A stretch of DNA of 20,841 nt. Origin: JAXHUH01 sp034211175. Lineage in GTDB: Bacteria; Actinomycetota; Acidimicrobiia; Acidimicrobiales; CAIXPF01. The position numbers and the translations under genes were made by a program. The notes below the pieces were generated by a model, which had not been told where the DNA came from, made no database searches, and was given only the letters and a program-made list of their open reading frames with translations. The stretch is taken from the NCBI GenBank assembly GCA_034211175.1, contig JAXHUH010000193.1, positions 1 through 20,841 of the forward strand, in the 5' to 3' direction. Shown here in pieces: positions 7,256 through 13,040 of this stretch. The stretch's first letter is position 1. Each line of letters begins with the position of its first letter.

Positions 7256-7816
7256 ATGAACACGCAGCACCTCGAGCACTGCGCCAGCCCCGAGTGGCGG
7301 GCCGCCCTGCGAGACATCATCCTCCCGTACGCGCTCGCTGACGCCCGCCTCGGTGACGACGTGCTCGAGGTCGGGGCCGGCCCCGGGCTCACCACCGACC
7401 TCCTGCGCGACCGGCTCCCGGCGCTCACCGCGGTGGAGATCGACGACGCGCTGGCCGACGACCTCGCCCGCCGACTCGCCGGCACCAACGTCGAGGTCGT
7501 CCACGCCGACGCAACCGACCTGCCCTTCGACGACGGGCGCTTCAGCGGGGCCGTCTCGTTCACCATGCTCCACCACGTGCCGACCGCCGAGCTGCAGGAC
7601 CGGCTCTTCGCCGAGGTCGCCCGCGTCCTGGCGCCGGGCGCGCTCTTCGTCGCCTCCGACAGCGTCGCCAGCGACGAGCTCGCCGGGTTCCACGTCGACG
7701 ACATCTACAACCCCGTCGACCCGGCCACGGTCGACGATCGCCTCCGTGCGGCCGGTTTCGCCGCCGTCGAGGTCAGGTCCAACCAGTACGGCTGGGCCGC
7801 CCACGCCCGCCGCTGA
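7256..7816 (+). CDS. Class I SAM-dependent methyltransferase
   Basis: Small soluble methyltransferase (186 residues) with a Rossmann-type SAM fold. Motif I is VLEVGAGPG (36-44), an acidic residue follows strand 2 (E61 in AVEID), an Asp sits in HADATDLPF (84-91), and motif IV/V is AVSFTMLHHV (99-108). It resembles methyltransferase type-11/25 proteins related to UbiE and rRNA adenine methylases, but nothing fixes the acceptor. It begins just upstream of motif I, so there is no extra N-terminal domain. Its divergent neighbour is the cupin-AraC regulator, which may control it. It converges on the DksA/TraR-like gene with a 12-bp gap. Confidence 0.85.
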   Translation: MNTQHLEHCASPEWRAALRDIILPYALADARLGDDVLEVGAGPGLTTDLLRDRLPALTAVEIDDALADDLARRLAGTNVEVVHADATDLPFDDGRFSGAVSFTMLHHVPTAELQDRLFAEVARVLAPGALFVASDSVASDELAGFHVDDIYNPVDPATVDDRLRAAGFAAVEVRSNQYGWAAHARR

Positions 7817-7831
7817 GCACCCGACGGCTCA
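7814..7831. terminator. Short hairpin overlapping two convergent stop codons
   Basis: TGAGC (7814-7818) and GCTCA (7827-7831) pair perfectly around an 8-nt loop. The first arm is the methyltransferase stop and the second contains the complement of the zinc-finger gene stop. Confidence 0.3.
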
Positions 7832-8191
7832 CGACGACGCGCACCGCACGCACACCCGCGTGCCCGGCAACACCTCGAGCCGGGCCGCGCCGATCGGTCC
7901 CCCGCAGGACGTGCAGCGGTCGTAGGCGTCCCGGTCCAGGTCGGCCAGCGCCTCGTCGAGCTGGGCCAGACGGGCCCGCATCTCCGCCCGCAGCGACGAC
8001 ACCTGCGCACGTTCGTAGGCCGTCGTCCCGTCCGGGTCGTGCTCGTCGTCCGCCGGCTCGACGTCGGCCCGCTCGACGAGCTCGTCGAACGTGCGGTCCA
8101 GGCCCTCCAGCCTCCGGGCGACCTCGGCCCGCTCCCGCACCAGCCGCGCCTCGTGGGCCGCCCGATCCGTCGGCGAGGGCGTGTCGCTCAT
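7829..8191 (-). CDS. DksA/TraR-type C4 zinc-finger protein
   Basis: Protein of 120 residues with a long predicted N-terminal helical region (11-90, rich in Glu/Arg/Ala and probably a coiled coil) followed by a C4 zinc finger: C93-x2-C96 ... C114-x2-C117 in RCTSCGG...TRVCVRCA. This is the DksA/TraR architecture. Such proteins bind the RNA polymerase secondary channel, and related proteins are widespread in actinobacteria. The acidic tip residues of canonical DksA cannot be assigned with confidence. ATG 8191 was chosen; a GTG at 8209 would add six residues. It has no ribosome site, and a weak GACGCT lies 8 nt upstream. It is downstream of the acetyltransferase on the same strand, 138 bp away. 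Confidence 0.85.
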   Translation of the reverse strand: MSDTPSPTDRAAHEARLVRERAEVARRLEGLDRTFDELVERADVEPADDEHDPDGTTAYERAQVSSLRAEMRARLAQLDEALADLDRDAYDRCTSCGGPIGAARLEVLPGTRVCVRCASS

Positions 8192-8222
8192 CGCCGAGCA
8201 GCGTCGCACATCGCTGGCCCCA

Positions 8223-8257
8223 CCTGTTCATATCGCCGTGTTTGGCCTGTTCAGGCC
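8223..8257. promoter_or_regulatory. Palindrome and direct repeats upstream of the zinc-finger gene
   Basis: GGCCTGTTCAGGCC (8244-8257) is a perfect inverted repeat with 6-bp arms. Its CCTGTTCA half recurs at 8223-8230, 23 bp away (about two helix turns). The AT-rich stretch CATATC lies between or next to them, 32 bp upstream of the gene. Candidate operator and promoter. Confidence 0.4.
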
Positions 8258-8329
8258 GTTGTCGGCTCGCACGGCAGATGCTGCACCTGTGCACGTCACA
8301 CCGATCGTCTCCGGGGTGGCCATGAACGA

Positions 8330-8833
8330 TCAGGGCGAGGGCGTGCGTGACAGGAGGAGCTGGAGCAGGCACACGTCGATCCAGCGGCCGAACTTGCGGC
8401 CCACCTCCCGCTCCACCCCGACCAGCTCGAAGCCCAACCCACGGTGGAGGGCGAGCGACGCCTCGTGTCCGGCCACGATCCGGGCCATCACCGAGTGGAA
8501 GCCGTGGCGGGTCGCCACCTCCACGAGTGTCGTGAGCAGCTTGCGCCCGACACCCGCGCCCTGGTGGCCGGGCGCCACGTACACCGAGTCCTCGACCGTC
8601 GACGTGTAGCCCGGGCGGTCCCGATAGGCCGACAACGAGCCGAACCCTGCGATCTCGCCGTCGACCACCGCCACGATCACCGCGTGCGCTCCGCTGCGGG
8701 CGTCCATCCACGCGCGGTGCTCCTCGGGCGAGCGCTCCCGCAGATCGAGCGTGTGCGCCGAGCTCAGCACCTCACGGTTGTAGATCGTCCGGATCGCCTC
8801 GGCGTCGTCCGGTTCGGCCAGGCGGATCTCCAC
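8330..8833 (-). CDS. GNAT N-acetyltransferase, phosphinothricin acetyltransferase-like
   Basis: Cytoplasmic acetyl-CoA-dependent N-acetyltransferase of 167 residues, full length for the PAT/YncA group. Conserved marks are IYNREVLSSAHT (17-28), the PAT-type block YRDRPGYTSTVEDSVYV (70-86), the acetyl-CoA pyrophosphate loop HQGAGVGRKLL (90-100), and the C-terminal HRGLGFELVGV. Relatives acetylate phosphinothricin, methionine sulfone or related amino-acid analogues; many are detoxifying or housekeeping enzymes, and resistance cannot be concluded. The start is GTG, with TAGCGT 8 nt upstream and no ribosome site. It lies 27 bp downstream of the SMC-like gene. Confidence 0.9.
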   Translation of the reverse strand: MEIRLAEPDDAEAIRTIYNREVLSSAHTLDLRERSPEEHRAWMDARSGAHAVIVAVVDGEIAGFGSLSAYRDRPGYTSTVEDSVYVAPGHQGAGVGRKLLTTLVEVATRHGFHSVMARIVAGHEASLALHRGLGFELVGVEREVGRKFGRWIDVCLLQLLLSRTPSP

Positions 8834-8841
8834 GCGCGGCG

Positions 8842-8847
8842 ACGCTA
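8842..8847 (-). promoter_or_regulatory. Candidate -10 element of the PAT-like gene
   Basis: On the minus strand TAGCGT is followed by 8 nt and the GTG start, in the 27-bp gap after the SMC-like gene. If real, this gene has its own leaderless transcript. Confidence 0.35.
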
Positions 8848-8860
8848 CCGGCTCACCTCG

Positions 8861-10243
8861 TCAGGCCGGCACCGGCTGCGACAGGTCGACGAGGCCGACC
8901 GCACCCGTGGCCTGGGCCATCGACGCGGCCCACTCGGCCGTCGCCGGGTCGTCCGACAGCACCACGATCTGCTGGCGCTGCGAGATCTCGACCAGGTAGT
9001 GGCCCAACGCGCTCCGTGCCCGATCGTCGAGCCCGTCGAGCGGGTCGCTCACGAGCAACGGGAGCGACGCGTTCGGGTCGAGGCGCTCCCGCAGGGCCGA
9101 CAGCCGGCGGTCGAGGCCGAGCAGTCGGCGCGTCACCGCCCTCGCGCTCGCGGTCTCCGTGCCGTCGGGGGCCGCCGCGGCCGCCACCCGGACCTCCGCC
9201 GCGTGCTCCGACACCCACGACGGGGGCACGTCGCCGGCGACGTCCGTCCACGACGCGAGCGCCTGCTGTGCCGAGTCGGCCTCCGCTCGCAGGTGCGGGT
9301 GGGCACCGTTGGCGCTCGACGGTGGGGTCGGGGCCTGTCCGTTGGCCGACGGGAGCTCCACCGGCGGCGCCGGCGTGCGGCGCTCGGCGTCCTTGGCCTC
9401 CTCGATGGCGTGGCGGAGCTTGTTCTCCGCGAGGAGGCACCCGCCGGCGACGAGGATGGCCAACACGATCAGCGCCAACGCCACGACCGGACCGATGATC
9501 ACCAGCGAGGCCAACGCCGCGACCGGAAGGCCGAGACCCGTCCACAACGTGATCCGCCGCATTCGGTCGTGGCGTGCCCGCGCCTGCTCCACCGCGTCCG
9601 CCGGCGCCTCGGCACCCGTGGCGCCGTCCGGCGACGGTTCCGCCGGCGCGGTGATCGCGTCCGAGACCGCGGCCGTCCACGCGTCCGAACCCGCGCCCGG
9701 GGCCGGCTGGGCTCCCGGCGTCGCCGCCGGCGAGGTGTTCGCTGCCGCCTCGACGACGGCGTCCTTCAGCCGTCGTTCGGCGCCGATCGCCGCTGTCGCG
9801 GCACGGACGACGGCATCGCCGTCGCGGCCCCACAACGAACGGAGCCACGCCTCCGCCGGGTCGCCGACATCGAGATCCGGATCACCGAGCCACAACCACC
9901 GAACGCGTTCGTCACCGTCGAGGCCCGGGCCCGGCTCGGCCACCATCAGGTCGAGCCAGCCGTCCGCCGTGCGGAACGTCGCCGTCACGTCGCGGCCGTC
10001 GGTGACGTCGATGACCTGATGCTCGGAGCCGTGCGGCCGGAACGCAGCGACGTACTGACCACTCACAGTGGTGATCTCGGCGTGGTAGCCCGGCGCCGAC
10101 GTCCCCAGCGCGGCCAGCACGAGCTGCGCCATGCCGTCCCTGATCGACGGATCCAGGCCGGTCACGACCGTGACCCGCGGATTGAGATCGAGGGCGGTCG
10201 CGGCACCGCCAGCAAGGTCGACAGCCACCCTGGCCAGCTTCAC
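8861..10243 (-). CDS. Degenerate SMC/RecF-like ATPase protein with a transmembrane hairpin
   Basis: Protein of 460 residues that I cannot assign to a named family. Residues 1-45 (VKLARVAVDL...ALDLNPRVTVVTGLDPSIRDGMAQLVLAAL) follow the layout of an SMC/RecF/YhaN head, where the usual GPNGSGKS Walker A is replaced by TGLDPSIRD. Near the end, residues 394-432 (LPLLVSDPLDGLDDRAR...QQIVVLSDDP) resemble the Walker B and D-loop segment, with Ser-Asp for the catalytic Asp-Glu. Between them lie two adjacent hydrophobic helices (233-251 and 253-271), flanked by Pro/Ala linkers. It is thus probably a membrane protein that no longer hydrolyses ATP. GTG at 10243 was preferred because GATAGT lies 6 nt upstream, homology begins there, and ATG 10303 falls in the tRNA-Thr promoter. 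Confidence 0.7.
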   Translation of the reverse strand: MKLARVAVDLAGGAATALDLNPRVTVVTGLDPSIRDGMAQLVLAALGTSAPGYHAEITTVSGQYVAAFRPHGSEHQVIDVTDGRDVTATFRTADGWLDLMVAEPGPGLDGDERVRWLWLGDPDLDVGDPAEAWLRSLWGRDGDAVVRAATAAIGAERRLKDAVVEAAANTSPAATPGAQPAPGAGSDAWTAAVSDAITAPAEPSPDGATGAEAPADAVEQARARHDRMRRITLWTGLGLPVAALASLVIIGPVVALALIVLAILVAGGCLLAENKLRHAIEEAKDAERRTPAPPVELPSANGQAPTPPSSANGAHPHLRAEADSAQQALASWTDVAGDVPPSWVSEHAAEVRVAAAAAPDGTETASARAVTRRLLGLDRRLSALRERLDPNASLPLLVSDPLDGLDDRARSALGHYLVEISQRQQIVVLSDDPATAEWAASMAQATGAVGLVDLSQPVPA

Positions 10244-10249
10244 ACCACC

Positions 10250-10255
10250 ACTATC
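10250..10255 (-). promoter_or_regulatory. Candidate -10 element of the SMC-like gene
   Basis: On the minus strand GATAGT, close to TATAAT-type elements, precedes the GTG start by 6 nt. Confidence 0.35.
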
Positions 10256-10296
10256 GGTCACCGGCACCCGTAGTTGAGCGACCCTCGGATGGCGGA

Positions 10297-10325
10297 CTGG
10301 CATGTGCCGCCGATGTGGCTATCAT
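10297..10325 (+). promoter_or_regulatory. Promoter of the tRNA-Thr/tRNA-Met unit
   Basis: CTGGCA (10297-10302) and TATCAT (10320-10325) are separated by 17 bp, the best sigma70-like pair on the plus strand here. It places a transcript start near 10332, about 20 nt before tRNA-Thr. Confidence 0.6.
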
Positions 10326-10334
10326 GTGGACCCC

Positions 10335-10350
10335 GACGGCCGCAGCCGTC
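10335..10350 (+). other. Hairpin in the pre-tRNA leader
   Basis: GACGGC-CGCA-GCCGTC forms a perfect 6-bp stem with a tetraloop that ends 2 nt before tRNA-Thr. It may help RNase P processing or folding. Confidence 0.5.
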
Positions 10351-10352
10351 AG

Positions 10353-10425
10353 GCCCCCTTAGCTCAGTCGGCAGAGCGTTTCCATGGTAAGGAAAAGGTC
10401 GACAGTTCGATTCTGTCAGGGGGCT
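10353..10425 (+). tRNA. tRNA-Thr (GGT)
   Basis: The cloverleaf is complete: acceptor GCCCCCT with AGGGGGC, discriminator T, D arm GCTC...GAGC, anticodon stem TTTCC/GGAAA with loop ATGGTAA (anticodon GGT), and T arm GACAG-TTCGATT-CTGTC. CCA is not encoded. tRNA-Met follows after 35 bp in the same unit. Confidence 0.95.
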
Positions 10426-10460
10426 CGGTGCCAGCGGCGACGCCGCTTCGCACTCCGCCA

Positions 10461-10534
10461 GGCGACGTAGCTCAGTTGGTGAGAGCACTCGGCTCATAAT
10501 CGAGGGGTCGTCAGTTCGAGTCTGACCGTCGCCA
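10461..10534 (+). tRNA. tRNA-Met (CAT), elongator type
   Basis: Acceptor GGCGACG pairs with CGTCGCC and the discriminator is A. The anticodon stem CTCGG/TCGAG (one G-U) carries the loop CTCATAA, anticodon CAT. G1-C72 is paired, so it is not an initiator tRNA. tRNA-Ile2, with lysidine-modified C34, cannot be fully excluded. CCA is not encoded and the repeat family starts at the discriminator. Confidence 0.9.
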
Positions 10535-10672
10535 CGAGCTGGCTGTTTTCGTTCTCGGCAGCCGCCTCGAACGGGAGGCCGCCATTCCTCCCGCTCCGCT
10601 CGGGGCCTTCGGGCCAGGCGGGCCCTGGGCATGGGTTCCACGAGGTGCGTCAGCACCGAGTCCTCGCGGCGG
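10534..10672. repeat. tRNA-trailing repeat, copy B1
   Basis: Starts ACGAGCTGGC at the tRNA-Met discriminator, as the tRNA-Tyr flank does (ACGAGCTGAG). From 10577 to 10669 it matches the next unit with five mismatches. It contains a GGCC-TTCG-GGCC hairpin (UUCG loop) and a GGTGC-GTCA-GCACC hairpin. Confidence 0.85.
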
Positions 10673-10812
10673 ACGAGCTGGCCCTTCCTTTGTTCGGTGG
10701 CCACCTCACAAGGGAGGGCCGCCTTTCCTCCCGCTCCGCTCGGGGCCTTCGGGCCAGGCGGGCCCTGGGCACGGGATCCACGAGGTGCGTCAGCACCGGG
10801 CCCTCGCGGTGA
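10673..10812. repeat. tRNA-trailing repeat, copy B2
   Basis: Tandem copy of B1 (period about 140 bp), beginning ACGAGCTGGC. The core with both hairpins is about 95% identical to B1, while the first 40 bp diverge. Confidence 0.85.
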
Positions 10813-10970
10813 ACGAGCCGGACCTTCGTTCGGCGGCCGCCTCGGATGGGAGCGCCGCCATTCTTCCCCGCTCCGCCAAGGCCATCAGGCCCGCCTTCGG
10901 GCCCGGCGAGGTCTGGGTATGGGTTCCACGAGGCGATTCGGCACCTGGCCCTCGCAGGTCGGGTTCCGGG
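10813..10970. repeat. tRNA-trailing repeat, copy B3 (diverged)
   Basis: Begins ACGAGCCGGA and keeps the order of elements. The first hairpin is now GGCC-ATCA-GGCC, followed by a second GGGCCCGGCGAGG segment and GGGTTCCACGAGG. Confidence 0.7.
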
Positions 10971-11076
10971 TCGGCCGCCCCACGTGTGAGTGCAGCCGTT
11001 CCTGGAGTACTGCCAAGGCGCAAGACCGCCTTCAGGTCGGCGGGGTCGTGCGCTGCAATCGCTAGGGGTCGGTCCC
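10971..11076. other. Spacer with no recognised feature
   Basis: About 105 bp between repeat copies B3 and B4. It has no convincing gene, RNA or repeat, and is less GC-rich in places. Confidence 0.4.
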
Positions 11077-11230
11077 GAGCTGGCTGATCGCGTCCTCGGG
11101 AGTCGCCTCGGACGGGAGGGTCGCCGTGCCGCCCGCCTGGTGGAGTCCTCTCTTCGAGGCGTCCGGCCGGGTCGCAACCGTTCGAACTGGTCTACCGAAC
11201 CGGTGTCGAGGGCCGGATCGGTGGACCTGC
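11077..11230. repeat. tRNA-trailing repeat, degenerate copy B4
   Basis: Starts CGAGCTGGCTG like B1 and continues GCCTCGGACGGGAGGGTCGCC. Its end carries CGAACTGGTCTACC (11183-11196), the arm of the inverted-repeat block seen after tRNA-Tyr. It therefore links the A and B groups as one family. Confidence 0.6.
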
Positions 11231-11270
11231 TGGGGGTGCGGGCTCCGGGCCGGCGATCCGCGGTGACCGG

Positions 11271-11649
11271 CTACATCCGGCCGTGCTCGACGGGGCCGGT
11301 GGGGGTGTAGGTGGCGAGGATGGCGCCTTGGTCGGTGACGGTGGCGTCGGTGAGGCGCAGCGTCGACGGGAGCGCGCCGGGGTCGAACAACTGGCGGCCC
11401 GAACCGAGCACCAGCGGGAACGTCATCAGCCGGAAGTGGTCGACGAGCCCGTGGCGCAGCAGCGTGCGGGGCAGCCGGCCGCTGCCCCAGACCTGGAGCT
11501 CGTCACCGGGTTCCTCCTTCAACGCCTGCACGGCGGCGACGACGTCGCCGGCTACGAGGTGGGCGGTGTCGGGATGGGTGCCACGCCAGGTCAACCGGCG
11601 CCTGCATCACGCCGTCGAGGGTCGGGAACGTCGGGACGGTCGGTTCCAC
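11271..11649 (-). pseudogene. Dihydrofolate reductase/RibD-C family pseudogene
   Basis: Two pieces of one gene in different frames. At 11599-11649 the minus strand reads a family-like N-terminus (VPTFPTLDGVMQAP, from a GTG). At 11271-11594 a second frame reads the C-terminal half (DTAHLVAGDVVAAVQALK...ELQVWGSGRLPRTLLRHGLVDHFRLMTFPLVLGSGRQLF). About 80-90 of the usual ~190 residues in the middle are missing and the frame changes at the junction. An internal deletion with frameshift explains this best. Intact relatives are NADPH-dependent reductases of the DHFR-like fold. It lies just beyond the degenerate repeat B4. Confidence 0.65.
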
Positions 11650-11876
11650 GGCCCCGACCTCCCGGTTCTCGTGGCCGCGCCGGACGTCCCCACGACGTCG
11701 GCATCGAACGGACAGCTCACGGACATCGGTCGTCTGCTCGACGGCTCGACGGCTTCCGGTCGGCGCGTCCCGGTCGCCGAGTGGTGCGGTCGGGACGGGG
11801 TCGCCCGCCGGTACCGACGGCTCCCGCCTCGCGGCCTCATCGCTCCGGGTTCGCACGACCGGAGGGACGACGGCCG
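11650..11876. other. Spacer with no recognised feature
   Basis: GC-rich stretch between the pseudogene and the ankyrin gene. Both strands are open in places, but no family-like protein was seen. A GGAGGGA at 11861-11867 serves the ankyrin gene. Confidence 0.4.
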
Positions 11877-12908
11877 ATGCGATCGGACTGGCAGACTCCG
11901 GCGATGGGGATCGACGGGGTGCGCCGGGCGATTCGGGCGGCGGACGGGCCGGGAGTGTCCGCTGCGGTGCGGGCCGAGCCCGGGCTGATCGCCGCGGCCG
12001 ACCGCGCGGGCGCGAGCCTCCTGTTCGAAGCGGCATCGGCGGTGACCGGGGACTGCGCCCTGCCGCCGGTCGATGCGGGCGCCACGGCGCTGGACGTCGT
12101 GGACCGGTTGTTGGCCGCCGGGGCTGATCCGTCGCAGCCGGGGCGCGACGGCTGGACCGCGCTGCACGTCGCCGGGTTCAGCGGGCACACGGCGCTTGCG
12201 CAGCGGCTCGTCGCCGCCGGCGCGCCCGCCGACGCCACCGTCGATGGCGTCGACGGGTCCACGCCGCTGTCGTTCGCGCTCTTCTACGGCCACCCGGCTA
12301 CGGCCACAGCCATCGCCTCGGCATCCGACGGGCGGCTCCGGCCCGCACCCGACGACCTGCGCAGCGCGGCCGGGCTCGGGGACCTCGACGGCATCGACCG
12401 CTGGCTCGGGCCCGACGGAGCGCTCCGCTCCGGTGGAGACGCCGGCATGGCGTTCCGGGCGCCGATCGACGCGTTCCCGCCCCGCGACCGGCCTGTCGAC
12501 GCCCGAACCACGATCGACGAGGCCCTCACCTGGGCGGCCCGCAACGACCGCGTGGCCGCGATGGACCTCCTCGTGGCCCGTGGCGCCGACGTCGACGCCA
12601 ACCCGTTCCGGGGCACGCCGCTGTTGTGGGCCACCTACAGCGACCGGGTCGGCGCGGCCCGGTGGCTCCTCGACCACGGCGCCGATCCGAACCTGCGCCA
12701 CGACTTCGGCGGCTCCGGCCACGGTCGGGCCGCCACCGCGCTCCATCTCGCCGCCCAGCACGGCGCAACCGGCTGCGTCGAGCTCCTGCTCGTCCACGGC
12801 GCCGACCCAACGATCCGCGACGGCGCCCACCACGCCACCCCGGCCGACTGGGCCGCCGAGGGCGGCCAGCGCGCCGTGGCCGAGCGCCTGCGCCTCATCA
12901 CCGGCTGA
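11877..12908 (+). CDS. Ankyrin-repeat protein
   Basis: Soluble protein of 343 residues made of ankyrin repeats, which mediate protein binding rather than catalysis. Clear repeats are DGWTALHVAGFSGHTALAQRLVAAGA (91-116), DGSTPLSFALFYGHPATATAIAS (127-149), TIDEALTWAARNDRVAAMDLLVARGADVD (212-240), GTPLLWATYSDRVGAARWLLDHGADPN (246-272) and ATALHLAAQHGATGCVELLLVHGADPT (286-312). A last degenerate repeat reaches the C-terminus, and residues 15-60 are a degenerate first repeat. There is no signal peptide or membrane helix. ATG 11877 has a GGAGGGA site 9 nt upstream; ATG 11904, with CAGACT 6 nt upstream, is a leaderless alternative. Partner and role are unknown. Confidence 0.85.
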   Translation: MRSDWQTPAMGIDGVRRAIRAADGPGVSAAVRAEPGLIAAADRAGASLLFEAASAVTGDCALPPVDAGATALDVVDRLLAAGADPSQPGRDGWTALHVAGFSGHTALAQRLVAAGAPADATVDGVDGSTPLSFALFYGHPATATAIASASDGRLRPAPDDLRSAAGLGDLDGIDRWLGPDGALRSGGDAGMAFRAPIDAFPPRDRPVDARTTIDEALTWAARNDRVAAMDLLVARGADVDANPFRGTPLLWATYSDRVGAARWLLDHGADPNLRHDFGGSGHGRAATALHLAAQHGATGCVELLLVHGADPTIRDGAHHATPADWAAEGGQRAVAERLRLITG

Positions 12909-12934
12909 CCTCGGCGCCGCCGGGCCGCACGACC

Positions 12935-12979
12935 CGACGGCTTGGAACGACGTTCGACGTTCCGTCGCTTCCCGGAAGC
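12935..12979. promoter_or_regulatory. Palindrome cluster between the ankyrin gene and the rpiR-type gene
   Basis: Three overlapping symmetric elements lie 60-105 bp upstream of the regulator: CGACGG (12935-12940) with CCGTCG (12962-12967), an imperfect GGAACG...CGTTCC palindrome (12944-12963), and the perfect GCTTCC-C-GGAAGC (12967-12979). They may be operators for the RpiR-type protein or a terminator of the ankyrin gene. Confidence 0.4.
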
Positions 12980-13027
12980 TCCTTCCAACGGCCTCCCGGC
13001 GTTCAAGAGCGGTTCACCGCCGCTGCG

Positions 13028-13033
13028 TACCGT
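13028..13033 (+). promoter_or_regulatory. Candidate -10 element of the RpiR/ABC operon
   Basis: TACCGT ends 7 nt before the ATG at 13041 and no ribosome site is present. The predicted transcript is leaderless and would continue through the ABC genes. Confidence 0.45.
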
Positions 13034-13040
13034 CCGGCGC

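Noticed and set aside
8330..8833. Acquired antibiotic-resistance gene
   Set aside because: PAT-like acetyltransferases are common chromosomal genes and there are no mobile signatures around it.
8444..10273. Long plus-strand open frame over the acetyltransferase and SMC-like genes
   Set aside because: Shadow of two minus-strand genes that have clear family motifs; the composition is Arg-rich and no family is recognisable.
10244..10303. ATG at 10303 as the start of the SMC-like gene
   Set aside because: It overlaps the tRNA-Thr -35. Homology begins at the GTG at 10243, which has its own -10-like hexamer.
10461..10534. Initiator tRNA-Met
   Set aside because: G1-C72 is a normal pair, unlike the mismatched first pair of bacterial initiator tRNA.
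10534..10970. CRISPR-like array
   Set aside because: Units are ~140 bp with no short repeat/unique spacer alternation and no cas gene nearby.
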